Below are positions 20,305 through 31,879 of a stretch of 64,000 bases of DNA, in pieces. A program made the position numbers and the translations under genes. The DNA comes from Ornithodoros turicata (Eukaryota > Arthropoda > Arachnida > Ixodida > Argasidae): assembly GCF_037126465.1 (NCBI RefSeq), contig NC_088202.1, positions 28,380,213 through 28,444,212 of the forward strand. Reading direction: 5' to 3'. The notes under the pieces were generated by a model. That model saw only the letters and a program-made list of their open reading frames with translations, made no database searches and was not told the origin of the DNA. How positions within the stretch are numbered: position 1 is the first letter of the stretch; the number at the start of each line of letters is the position of its first letter.

Positions 20305-21690
20305 CTGTTTGCTCGAAGCCTTCGTCGATGCCTCGGAGTTCCAAGAATGGCTGAAACACGGCAAGTGCTGGCTGAAGCTGGTGAGCTCTAGATTGAAGTT
20401 CTCCGTGAACGAGAAACGGCTCGGCACTACCTCCGTTTGCGTGCTCACATTCCCCGCCACCCGCTACTCAGGAAAATTCGGTACCGCCCCGAAAGCGACT
20501 TCTATCGAGTAGCGCAGATGACACGCCAGACTCTCACTGGCTTCATAACTAAGGACACTATACCGCCGGAAGCCCCCTGGTCTCTACCGGTACCGCCCAC
20601 TTTTGTACGCCTCCCAAACCTTCTGGAACGAAGAGATCAGGTCCCCCCTCAAGTCCTCCGAGCCCATTTTCATGCTCTGGTAGACGAGAAGTTTTCTACG
20701 TTTACGGCAGCATATACTGATGGCGCATCCCGAAACAACAAGTCCGCTTCAGCATTCGTCATTCCATCCGAAGGCGTCGTGCACGGAAGACGCCTTTCAC
20801 ATCCAACCTCCTCCACAGCTGCGGAACTCTATGCCACCCTTTTCTTTCTACAACACATCGCTGATTTTACGCCCCAGGAATGGGCAGTCTTTACAGACTC
20901 CAAATCTGCACTTCAATCTGCAAGCAAAAATTCCGGCATACGAGGCCCATCCGCACCCCTAGTCACAGACGTGTTAATGGCTTACCACACTATATACGCC
21001 ACAGGCCACAGGCTAGTTCTCCAGTGGGTTCCAGCCCATTGTGGTGTCGTGGGGAACGAGCAGGCCGACAGCGCCGCAGAAGCAGCACTCTCGTATCGGA
21101 AACGAACCCGTATTGTTCTGCTGAGAGGAGACCGCCGTTCAATTCTGCGACGCCTAGTGACACCCCTGGCTTCCCGCCAACGGACAACGGACAGTCTTCC
21201 CCCCTCTATGTTGGACAGAGTTGATCCCACGCGCTCGCTTTCCGCATGCCACGAAACACCTCTCGTCAAGATGCTGCATTAATCCACCGAATGTGCCTCG
21301 ATGTGGCCTTTACAGCTCAGTGGCGTTACCGCTTGAGACAAGTTGACTCTCCCACCTGCTGCCACTGTGGTGCTCTTGAGGATCTGGAGCATATTCTTCT
21401 TCATTGCCCTCACTACGAACCTTCCCGAACCACACTCTCCGAGTCTCTTCGTCAGCTGGACTCTCGCCCTTTCTCCCTATCGAAATTGCTTGGTCCCTGG
21501 CCCAATCCAGCCCAGCAACGCTCTGCGCTCAAAGCTCTTCTGACATTTCTGGACACCATCGGACTTCGATCGTTATTGTGCAGGTGCTCGTTATTTTATT
21601 CCCCCCATTCCATCCAGCACGGGGGTAGGGTATCGCCTATTGCGATGAAACTCCCCACTCTCCAAGGTCGAAAATAAAGTTGTTGTTGTT
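20305..21690 (+). mobile_element. LINE with RNase H, 5'-truncated (I/R1-like group)
   Basis: The copy starts in the region after the RT domain (CLGVPRMAETRQVLAEAGEL). It has the RNase H domain, a C-terminal CCHC, a poly(A) signal (aataaa) and a (GTT)n tail near 21,675-21,700. RNase H-bearing LINEs belong to the I, R1, Tad, LOA or ingi groups, and I cannot choose among them. The same family recurs at 43,865-44,433 and as bare 3' ends at 3,745, 37,059, 49,740 and 56,546. No clear target duplication was found here. Confidence 0.85.
20437..21588 (+). pseudogene. LINE ORF2 C-terminal part: RNase H and CCHC, frameshifted
   Basis: RNase H residues are visible: AAYTDGASRNN (Asp), SSTAAELYATL (Glu), AVFTDSKSAL (Asp) and VPAHCGVVGNEQAD (His, Asp). 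The domain spans about residues 90-215 of the frame from 20,437. Around 21,231 a 2-bp insertion relative to the copy at 43.9 kb shifts the frame. The second frame gives CCHCGALEDLEHILLHCPHY (C-x2-C-x7-H-x4-C) and ends at GLRSLL. RNase H degrades RNA during target-primed reverse transcription. Confidence 0.85.
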
Positions 21691-21700
21691 GTTGTTTTTG

Positions 21701-23640
21701 AAATCACAAGTGTGAGAAATGAATGGCACCCTCTGTTGTATTTGTTTGCCTTCCTTTCTCTCCTATGATCTTCACATTCAGAAATCCTCAAGTACGTTTA
21801 TTAGCAGGTCACTCTTTATGCTAAGCACCCACACCAAGAAGAAGTCTAAAATTTACGATACCAGCTATTTCATTGTATGGTACCCTTGCACCTATTTTAC
21901 AGCTTATATATTTTGTGCTGAAATATGAAATCGCTATAAAACTTGCATCCTGCGCCTTGCAGTTCTGCAGCGTTGTTTCTTCCTCGCGTTCAAGTGAAAA
22001 GGCAAAAAGAACGCTCCGAGACTTACTCTCAGAGTACCATTATTTCGGGGCCATGTCCTCGCTCGCACTAAATGGTCACGAGCATACTTTTGAAAACTAT
22101 AGCGGCACATAGGGAAACCGACGTTGCATTTGCACCGCCCTTCTATTTCTAATAATTAAACGAGACCTAATTAGTACATCCTCTTCGGATGTAGAACATG
22201 TTGTCATCCCTTATAACTGCAGAAATATGATTTCTCCAAGAATAAAAAAAATCAGTCCATGGACACGCTATATGCACCGAACCTACTACAAATTAACCAG
22301 TGGTTGCTGAAAATATACCGGTATTTGTGTCTTATGTGATGTATGGCCCACATTTTCTTTTTGAGCAGCTATGCCAGTGTGAAATCTCTACGCCAGACTA
22401 GATAAATCCTCCTCTTTGTCCTCCATGCGGTCACATATATGTTACACTATAAGGAAGCTAGCTGGTACTAACAGATCCAAACAGGTGAATTAACATGAAC
22501 CCAATCACACAGCAGAGTCAATAACAGCCACCTTTATTGACTTAGTTTGCTTGGTCGATGGCAACTGAAGGTGGCATATTTCTTTCCTTTGAATTTTTTT
22601 ATTGGTTTGTTCCAGCTAAAAACAGAAGCCATACACTGAGCAGCAGGGCATAATAAAACCCTCATTAAGCATCACTTTGCCTCTTTGGCTTTGGCAAACA
22701 TGGCTTTGCCTCCACAAGCATGACTTTGACATAATTGCTTTGTGCCGCGATAAAGGGTACTATGACTGTGTTCGCAGTACCATTTAAAACGTTGGCACCT
22801 ATAGGGCTAGATTACAGCCCCCTACTGCGTGCAGATATTCTGATGCCTGCAGAGCTGTAAGCTGTTCTTCCGGGTGAAAGAAAGCTCGATGACTGCATAC
22901 GTTGTGGCTCACTGCCAAAGAGATACGGTTTGAGAAGAAATTACTGGACATAAAGCACAGTGAGGCATGCTTCACCCAGGCCACAAGGAGGTACTATTAA
23001 TTTGAGCCACCTTCTGTTAATGCAGCAAAAACACCTATTTCCACGGAAAAAAAGACTGTGGGCTTTTTTTCTGTTGTGGTTGAAGGGCACACGAGATCAT
23101 AATAAATTGTTTCCAAAAGCTATTACGTCGCATTCTGACATGATCTGAACCAATATGGTCAACTGATGCTATAAGATCTACAGAAAACACATGCCAGCAG
23201 ATTCTGAACACGCTATAGGAGAGGGTATGCCCTTGAAATGATGAGATTTGTTCACTTTCCAGATGACTTCAGTTATGTGAAAACAATCATAAATGTTAAC
23301 AAAGCTGTTATGAAGCAGCGACTGCCACTAATCTGTAGAACTGGGCAGAACAGTTGAATGCAAAATTTGTTCAAAGTGTGCTATAGCGTCATACAGATGG
23401 GATATGAATGAGCTGAAGCAACATTTTTCTTGCGTAAGAACAAATAGTAGCTTCTCAAAATGGAAAAGCAGAGTGTCGCTTTTCGCAGGAGACAGCCACA
23501 AAGGCATCTCTCCTTTTTCTTTTTTTTTTTTACTGCGAACTGACTATGATCAATGAGTGGTTTGCAGTGTTTATGATTGATGTAGGCCATGGCAACTACC
23601 GATGGACTTTGCAGACTGTGCAATGATATCTTTTGTGAAC
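21701..23640. other. Gene-free stretch
   Basis: AT-rich sequence with only short open frames and no domain recognised. A T run lies at 23,518-23,531. Confidence 0.4.
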
Positions 23641-24350
23641 AAGACAAACCTCAATATATTCCCATGTAATTTTGATCCTACAACTAATTGAGTTGAGGGT
23701 TGCAGGTGTTTAGGTGTGCACCTCTCTTCTGATATTTAGTGGAAATCACACATTAGTTACGCATCCTCTAAGCCTCTTTAAAAAATTGTCTTCTTGAAGT
23801 GGACACGAAAACTACCTTTCGCAGACAGTACACTGCTGGCATACAAAACCCTTGTACAAAGTGCCTTGGAAACGGTTTGGAAACGGTACAAATGACATCA
23901 TACTGTTCATCATAAAAACAAATGACATCATACTGTTCAACAGTGCCATCAATTTGGTACAGCTAAGCTACGCTCAAAGCTAGGGGGTACGAGTTCGCGT
24001 CTAAAAGGCACGGTCTTGAGGGGATTACGGTGGTCTCTGAAAGAGCACGCGACTTTCGGTCCTACTTTCCTTTCAAGAGGAGGCAGCGAGCAAGTGCCCA
24101 TTCGTGGAATCCAGCCCTCTCCTTCTGATTTGTTTCGGTATCAGTCTGTCTACCAACGTCATGATAACATTTATATTCTGTTGAGTTTCTGACGTGCTGT
24201 CCGGGACATGTATGTATAGGTAGGTATGCCAAGAAATTTTTTAGAATTAACCTTTTTTGTAGTTTGAATCCCTTGAAAAACCATTGCACAGCACCAGAAC
24301 ACAAAGGCAACATTATGACCCAATTTTACCAACCTTTTCAGCATCTGAAC
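23640..24350 (+). pseudogene. LINE reverse transcriptase C-terminal relic
   Basis: Across several frames one reads CRCLGVHLSSDI, WKSHISYASSK, KWTRKLPFADSTLLAYKTLV and QSALETVW, then QSVYQRHDN. This is the thumb and post-RT part of Jockey/CR1-like LINEs. Stops and frameshifts are frequent. A 22-bp segment (acaaatgacatcatactgttca) is tandemly duplicated at about 23,887 and 23,918. Confidence 0.55.
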
Positions 24351-24959
24351 TAAGATGAACGGTCATTAAACTATCTGCTTCACTAAAGGAGTTATTAATA
24401 CTGAAATATTCTCCACATCACCGATGGAAAAAAAGAAGTGTTTGTTAAGTTCAAGAATTGGCAACCCTTGATCTTCGTTCAGTTAACCAGAGTTTATGAA
24501 ACCGGTCCTATGGAAGTCACCGAAACATTCATCACATCAAAAACCAAAGTTTATAAAAAGAATTGAGTTTGAGAAGTTTTGCCAATTGTGAGTAGCATTT
24601 TAACTGCTGCCTATGTAGCTGCAGCAAAATTACAACTAACTCAGAAAAAGGACTACAAAATTTGAGGGTACTCTACTCTATCTTCCTCTGCATGGTAATA
24701 AAAACTGTGATGATTCCAAGTGCTCATCGTCTTGGCCCAGATTCTGTAGCAGTTTTATCAGCCATTTGTGTTCCTATTTGTGGTACTGTGGTAAGCTAGC
24801 CACTCCACCCACATACCAGCATTCCTAGGTTACACGTAACATGTAGTTATAAGGGTGGTTTAAACCACCTCGCAGAAGTTGCAGATGCTGTTCATCAACT
24901 TTATTTTGAGATGGACAGGGAGAGTCATTGCCTGGGACAATACTCTACCACATAGCTGC

Positions 24960-26460
24960 TTGTGGCGTGGGGAAGAAAATAATGTCCCATTGAGTCCAAA
25001 ATTGCCAAAAGAGCTTTGCGGGCAGGCATTCGTGGGCTCGATTTAGCCATAGGCCAAGCAATTTTAGAGAGAGGGGCAGGAGTTCAGATTATTGGGAGAT
25101 CCGAAAATGGCATCAAGCACGATAGTGAGTTACAGCCTCTGAGATTCTTCTCCCAGTCTTTGAAACCCCCAGAAACTCATTACAGCACCTTCGGACGAGA
25201 GCCCCTGGAAGTCCACCTCGTCATTAAGAACTTCCGCCACATCCTTGAGGAGCATGAATTTACTGTCTACATCGACCACGAGCTCCTGCCATATGCCATC
25301 TCCTCCACATTGAAGACATATATGCCGCTCGATAGTTACGCCACCTCGGCTTCATAGCTGAATTCACGACCGATATAAGACATATCCCATGGAGTGACAA
25401 TGTTGTTGCAGACATCCTTTTCCGCGCATCGACTGCTGCCATTACACGTGCCTCTGCGCCTAACCACTCTGCGCTTGCACAAGCACAGGGCATGATGCCG
25501 GCACCCTGGCCTCCTCACACTCTTTCGACAGTTCTCTCGACTCTTCGCCAGTGCGCGCGGTGTTGTTTGGCCAGCGGGAAAAGATCCAGCGGCACACGAC
25601 ATCGCCTTCCGTGCCTTCTCCTTCCCTCGACGCAGGTTTTCGCTACGTCCACCTGAACTTGAAGTTGACCCTCCTCCGCCTTCAGCAGGCAAGTCCTACA
25701 ACTTCACCTGCATCGATCGCTACACGCGCCGGCGGTGGCCATTAAGGACATAACGGCCGAAACCGTCAGAGTTACCTCGCCCAATACCCGGGTTGCGGAA
25801 TTTGGTGACCCGGCGTCATATCCACCGACCAGGGTAGACCGTTCACATCTCGCCTTCTTGCTGACATTTGCCGTTTCCTCGGTGCCCGCCAACTTAACCA
25901 CCGCGTAACATACCAGCGCCAACGGCATCAAGGAACGGTTCTACCGCACACTGAAGAATGTGCTGCGCGCCTCCAATGACTCGACCCTGCCGATATCCGG
26001 GCTGCCACGAAACGCGATTTTCCCGCGTCTCCCGCAGACCTCTTCTATGTTGCACCCTTTCATCTACAAGGTCAATGTTTCGATCCCGCCACCACAGAGC
26101 AACCTGCACCAGGCCCTCTACACTTTGCCAATCGTCTGCAAGACAAATGCGCACTATTCGGACCGCTGCCTACGCGCCACGCACCCTCCTGAACTGTCTT
26201 GGGACATCCTTCGCTCTCCACAGCCACTCACGTATTCCTTAACCACGATACTACCCGCAGACCCGTCCAGCCTCTCTATGATTGACCAGCTGACCAGCTC
26301 ACATTGGAACACACAAAGCCCCACGTGCCTAAGAACAGTGAACGAAGAAAGAAGGAAGTCACTGTAAAGGTGAGCCAGCTGCAGGACTCCAACCCACATC
26401 TTCTGGAATTCTTCAATTTGCATCGTGTTCCACAGATGCCGCTTGTGTCACTCCGTCATA
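24960..26460 (+). pseudogene. Gypsy pol relic (RNase H, linker, integrase)
   Basis: The RNase H part, 25,016-25,357, shows LRFFSQSLKPPETHYSTFGR, then EVHLVIKNFRHILEEHEFTV and a TDH-like IDHELLPYA. In the next frame FIAEFTTDIRHI and DNVVAD follow. The integrase is only traceable: YNFTCIDRYTR near 25,700, then N-G-(I)-ER-like FYRTLK near 25,930. The end reads TRRPVQPLYD and VPKNSERRKK after frame changes. Frameshifts break every domain, so no enzyme is made. Confidence 0.7.
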
Positions 26461-26567
26461 TGCATGTGTGAGTGAGAACACATGTCAGAGTGAACCTGGA
26501 ATGAGTGAGTGAGTAGTTGTAGTTTGCCCCTTCAGATGACGCCCCCTTGGAAGTAATTGGGGAGGCG

Positions 26568-26981
26568 TGTTAGCTTAGCTCAGTTGGTAGAGCCTTGGAC
26601 CTGTAATCTAGAAGATGTGTGTTCGTGTCCTGCAGCGGCCTAACCTCTTCGTTGACTTCCCCTTTCTTCGTACTTCGTGCATGTTTCGGTTCCTTTAGGC
26701 GCGCACCATGAAATCGCGATCTTTTGCTGAGCGAAATGTTCCGTTACAACGTGGTCAATTTCACATATCAAATAACGAAGGTAACAAGCAACACTTCATG
26801 TATGGTACAGCCAAACTCTACAGGCAGTATTTTACGCAGCAATCTTCTGGACTAAGCATATATAGTCGTTTCCTCTTAGTTTCGAACGAACTTGTGACTT
26901 TAATAAAATTATTTTCACATTATGAGTTTATAATGTTACCACAGCCACGCACAATTCCACATGGTAAGTACATAGCACGGC
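26568..26981 (+). repeat. Probable gypsy LTR, 414 bp
   Basis: A purine-rich aattggggaggcg precedes tgttagc at 26,568, and ...cacggca ends at 26,981 (TG..CA). A TATA box (catatatag) lies near 26,857 and aataaa at 26,902. Bases after the end, tttggtgacgagcgg, resemble the primer-binding site seen at 561-574 (ttggtgacc...). LTR followed by a PBS after a pol relic suggests a tandem arrangement or a second element. I found no matching second LTR in the window. Confidence 0.5.
26569..26647 (+). pseudogene. tRNA-like sequence at the LTR start
   Basis: gttagcttagctcagttggt resembles the 5' third of a tRNA, with a 4-bp D stem (gctc/gagc) and an A box. The outer ends gttag/ctaac pair. The B box region tgttcgtgtcc departs from ggttcgantcc, and the anticodon stem is poor. 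It is not a functional tRNA. It may derive from a tRNA or a SINE head. Confidence 0.4.
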
Positions 26982-26989
26982 ATTTGGTG

Positions 26990-28270
26990 ACGAGCGGCTA
27001 CACCCCTTAGTTTACGTTTCTTTTACGCTGATGACAGTTTTCCAAAGGCGCAGCCTCCCAGGGAACACGATGCATTCTGTATCCTTTTTCCGCAGAATTC
27101 GTGCAGTTAAGCGCTGAACAACCGCTCATTTGTACGTTGAAATCGCGATGACGCTATGCGACTCCAGCTCAACTTCGGACCGGAAGCGCAAATCCACGTG
27201 ACATTGCAACTTCCCTTACGTCACGTTGACAGGAAGTTGCAAACCGCCCGTTCTCCTGTGCGCGCTTCACCAATTTGCTGCGGTGGGAAAATTCTTGCCC
27301 TTTCTTTAAAGTAGAAATTGCTGGAGTGTGTTCTGGAAGGGCACCTATGGCCCAGTTTATTCAGTTTTTAGGTTATGTTTGTCTTTTCACATCTCTACGA
27401 CCAGGACACGAAGACGGTAGTTCGTTGGAGCCAGATAGGAGCATATGATTAAAGGCACTGACATTATGACAAAGTCATCGTGACACTTATAGATATATGG
27501 ATATATAGATGTATAGATAGATGTGTTTCATTACGTCATGCACACACACTGTACACTGCACTGATGTACTACAAAAAAAAATTGTACACGTCGTACACAG
27601 CGAGATATAAACTCTCGAACACACGTGCTCAGCAACATCTGACATCAGCTGAGTTCCTGCCACTTCTGTTGGTAGTCGCAAGCCCGATTTCTGAAACGCC
27701 TGTCGTCGTGACGTCAGACTCGCGTGAGTTTCGGTATTCACGGTGCCGGTTTCGTTCGCGTCTATTACCCTCTTTGCTGTTAAACTTGAAATGCAGGTTC
27801 ATAGCGATGGACTGACCGCCATGGGTTGTCGTTGTCTAAGGAACAACATATCCCTTTTAAAACGGGAATAAAGAAAAACAGAGCACGGTAATGTAGGTAT
27901 ATTAGGTAATTTGTTCAAAGAGAGATGCCTCGACAACTCTGGGACGGTAATCCATGTTAGCACCATTGGGTGGCAACACAGTTCTCACCGTTCCGTTCGT
28001 AACGTTGCCTGACGCTCTGCTGAAACGCTATCGTTATCCCTTTGATGTACGGATTCCGCGTTAACGTTCCGTACGTTAGGGAACTCTCTATACTACAACT
28101 GTAATGTGTGGCGTGAGCTCGCTCCACGGCGTCGTGATTGTGAGTGTGCAATCAGCGGGATTTATTTGTGTGAGGTCCGTCCAGTGGTGTGGTCGTTAGC
28201 AATTCTGGGCTAATTCGGTGGCAGTATCGCGCGCAAGGGCAAGCCTTTTCTTTACGGGTACGAGATAATG
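26990..28270. other. Gene-free stretch
   Basis: It holds a (TAGATA)n-like run near 27,488-27,525 and no recognised gene. Confidence 0.4.
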
Positions 28271-28736
28271 AGAGTTTTAGTGCCTCGTACACTATCCCCT
28301 TTGCGTACGTAAGGGATAGCGTGGTGGTTCTGTGCAATGCGCAAAGCTCTCCTTATGTTTTGCACGTGCTCAGAACCAACAACGCTATCGGTTACGTACG
28401 CAAAGGTGATAACGTGCGTAAGCGATAGCGTGCTGGATCTACACACCGTGCGAAGCTATCTAAGTTTTACGTGTGGGCAACACCACCAGCCCTATCGTTT
28501 GCGCAGGATCACAGCGCGATCCTTTACGTACGCGAAGGCGACCGCGTACGATATACTAGAACTCACTAATATAGAGTTTTAGTGCGTTGTACGCTGCCGC
28601 CTTTGCGTACGTGAGGGATATCGTGTGTGGTTCTGCGCAATGCGCAAAGCTCTGCTTCTTTCTTGCTCGTGCGCAGAACCACCAACGCTACCTCTTATGT
28701 ACGCTAAGGTGACCCCGTACGATGCGCTAAGACCAA
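28271..28736. repeat. Cluster of palindromic MITEs
   Basis: The unit runs gagttttagtgc, gtacgctatc.cctttgcgta, cgtaagggatagcgtggtgg, ttctgcgcaatgcgcaaagc, then the inverted order back to gtacgatgcgctaa. A copy starts at 28,271, a second overlapping, damaged one ends near 28,563 (cgtacgatatactagaactc), and a third spans 28,574-28,736. Each can fold end to end. No coding capacity. Confidence 0.8.
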
Positions 28737-28799
28737 CTAACAACAGGCGCCACGTCGGCCTTCGCATGAATTCGTAGCGCGACTGAGCGCCGTATGAGA

Positions 28800-29118
28800 T
28801 GATTATGGCTGTGAGTTTCGCGTCCCGAAATGCCGAGCTATGATATTGTGTTATTATAAATCAATAATAAGGATGAGAAACAAATGCTAAAGGTGCGCTT
28901 CGATTGAGCGAGGGGATCTCATTATTGGGACCCGTTTTTTTTAATTATCCTTCCCACTGGGCTTATCAAACTTCACTCATTTTTACATATTTGTTCAGTT
29001 TATTTCACCTTATACTTTAAGCGCGAACCACCTGAAACAAGACCCGCACGACGCACTCGATGCACGCCGCAATGACCGTTGCAGGGGCCGAATCTCGTCT
29101 CTGTTGAAATAGTAGTCA
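28800..29118. other. Gene-free stretch
   Basis: Nothing recognised. Confidence 0.4.
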
Positions 29119-29126
29119 ATTTTAAC

Positions 29127-30385
29127 CAGTGTTGTACCCGTTACCGAATTATGGTATCGCGATACCGATACTCGTTACTTGAATAAAAAGTATCGAAATA
29201 CCGATATCGATACTTCTTTTTGAAAGTAACGAAGTACCGCTACCGTTACTAAACAAAAGTAACGCGATACTTTGGGCGATACTTTTGTCTGAAGTACGGA
29301 GATGACGCAACATAGAAATATCGCTTACGTGAACAGTTTTGCAGTGAAAAGACAGCATATTTGATATCTAGCTCAGAAACGTTATGCTTGACTTTTATGA
29401 ATAGCTGGTTCTTGAAATCGTCGTCTGCCATTCTTGCAAGCCGTAGTTTCCCCGTCAGCTGACACAGGCCAGTGTGACAATTACGTTAGTGTCAGGCCCA
29501 CACTACTATGGAGTAGGGTGGCCACCAGGCCGGTATTATACCGGCACGGCCGGTTATTTGCTGGCTCTGCCGGTTGTCGGTAGTAAGGTGATACTGGCAG
29601 CCTTTCGCCGGTATTTGTGGCTCAACACCTTTCATAGGGGCTTTTACGGGGTTTTCCTTTCAACATTCCACTACAGCTTGAATAAATCTGGAGCACAGGC
29701 CCAACTACCAGTCGTTTTCTTAGTTATTCATTATTATTATCATTGTTGTCTTGAGTGAGTACGCTCGTTTTTTCTTTCTCTCTCTCTCTGTATACTCTCA
29801 ACCCCTCACCCACTTTCCCTTTTTCGCGAACATTTCCTCCTTTCCCTCTATTCCAACTCCTCTCCCGCAGCTGGTATTTTTCACTACGAAAGGTGGCAAC
29901 CCTACCATGGAGCCCAATCACCAAGGAATCATATCCGAAGTTAACAATGTCACAGTATTGTGAGAGTGACTCAGTGCGACATGGCAGTTTAGCAGTGGAA
30001 TCCAGAGCGCACTGTCAAAGGCTTTTCGTTGGCCTCAACTCTTTTGTTGAGCACAGCGTGGTTATTTCTTTCAGTTTCAAAGAAAAATGGTCAACACGTG
30101 TTTGTTATAATTCCATAACTCTGGTTACGAAACACGTAGGCGTGTCCACAAGGCTTCTTGTCGAGGGCTAGGCGGACCATTGACAATGAATAAGACTGAG
30201 AAATATGGTCGGCGAAGAAAGGGTGGGGCACTAAAAAGTATCGGTATCGGTAACGATACAGCGATCGCGTTACCATAAATTTGTAACGGAAATACTTTTC
30301 CGCTACCGACTTAAGAAAGTATCGCGATGCGCACTCCGATAACGAAATAGTATCGATTTCTGTAACGGCGATATGTAAAACACTG
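29127..30385. mobile_element. hAT-type non-autonomous element of GTATCG/TACCG repeats
   Basis: It begins cagtgttgtacccgttacc, and the complement of the right end begins cagtgttttacatatcgcc. Flanks are attttaac (29,119-29,126) and attttaag (30,386-30,393), an 8-bp duplication with one change. Subterminal DNA on both sides is made of short tatcg, taccg and taacg units. No transposase. A second element sits inside. Confidence 0.82.
29514..29904. mobile_element. Second hAT-like MITE nested in the first
   Basis: The ends are tagggtggccacc and, complemented from the right, tagggttgccacc. Flanks are ctatggag (29,506-29,513) and ccatggag (29,905-29,912), 7 of 8 matching. The inner part includes ggccggtattataccggcac on the left and a CT-rich stretch on the right. 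The length is 391 bp. Confidence 0.82.
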
Positions 30386-30393
30386 ATTTTAAG

Positions 30394-31860
30394 AAACCGT
30401 TGGTAAGGTTACCGTGACCATCGGAGCCAATCGCAGTCGTGTGTGACTCAGAATTGTATTCACTGATTGGTTCCGCTTGATACTGTTCAACGCAAGTAAC
30501 GTTATCAACGGTCTCCTAAAGCTGTCTTGTATCGGTCGCTGGATCAAGTCACGGAAATGCTTTCTTTCCAGACTACGGGCGATGCATGCTACTGTGTCTT
30601 TCAGAGATAGAAAAGCGTAATGTTCCTTTTCTTGCGGCGCGGTAAGTAGCGGCTCTGCAGAGCGCGCTCAGTCCACTCTGTCCCTCTCGCTCCGAGCCCC
30701 TGCTAAACGGGTCCTTCAGCTAAGAGAGCGGTGCGTGCGCGCTATGTGTGCAAAGCCCCTCTGGGCCTCTGGGAGTCAGTGAATGTTCTTTTCGTGTAGA
30801 GCTGTCTTCCGCTCCGTCTGTGCAGACTAAATAACGTCTGCAGTCTTACAAAGACTAATTAATGTGCAAGTGGGTCCAACGGGAGAGGAGGGTGGAGAGC
30901 GCGAGGAACACCCCGACTTGTGGGTACGAGAGCGGGAGCGCCACGCTCCGCAAAAGGAGATATTCCGTTTAGTACAAAGGAGCGCGCCTCATGCGTTCCG
31001 GAGTCGCTATTTAACGCGCCGTTGTTATTGTGGGTGCGTCATTGATTACGTTTTTCCATACTTCCGCCAATCAAATCTTACCTTACCTCCGGAAGGCGGA
31101 ATCTGTCCTGGGTCATTAAGCCTAATACCGTTGCCTCATACGTCAACTTGAAAATGGCGGATACTTACCCTGACATTATGAACACTGCCGCAGAGTCTTT
31201 AAAATCTGGTCTTGCAACGAACTTTCGGAATGCGCTCGCCACAGTTGTAAAATTTAGCACGGCATCCGATATATTCAGCTTCTCCGCCTCCAGGTGCGCC
31301 TGCGGTTGTCGAAAGATAGAGGAGAAGATATCATATATCTGAATGTTTCGTGATAACGAAATACACGAAAGGGATAGTAATATACGTACCGAGAGAATTC
31401 GAATTACTCGAAGTTTCATCAGGAACCTCGGCTTCTTAAAGTGCACATACTTTAGATTCACCTGCGCATATCACGGAGCAAATTCTTATGTAGTGGCTGT
31501 CCGCGCTGCTGAACTAGGTCGTGAAAAGAAATCTAGTCGGTCAGCTCTGAAAATATTACTGCGCCGCAGGTAGCATGGTTGGATACAGTGAGGTCACGCT
31601 CACTCCTGCGCCAGATAATGCAGCCCATCCTCTTTACTCTGCTTGCGAAGCGACTCTTAAAATGCATGCCGCTACTCCTGCCGCATGCCACTCCCTGCGA
31701 CTTCCCTACTGATGGCGCACGGTGGCGCTGCAGTATTTCTCACGGCGCGCTACTGCGTTTCCTTATCTCCTACAGCGTATGTAGTTGACGAACATTTCTT
31801 TTCTTTCTTAAGTTGAACACCACTACAGGAATTTGTGTGGCGCGCGTTGCGGTCCCCCTG
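30394..31860. other. Gene-free, partly CpG-rich stretch
   Basis: Several short open frames overlap on both strands. A ctatttaa box lies near 31,004, but I see no gene downstream to support a promoter call. Confidence 0.35.
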
Positions 31861-31879
31861 CGGCAGCCCCCGGTCCTCC

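Noticed and set aside
26571..26643. Functional tRNA gene
   Set aside because: The anticodon stem and B box are degraded. Only the D arm is sound.
30864..31342. Possible promoter and first exon (CpG-rich, ctatttaa near 31,004, ATG at 31,154)
   Set aside because: The downstream frame ends after about 60 codons with no donor that leads to another exon.
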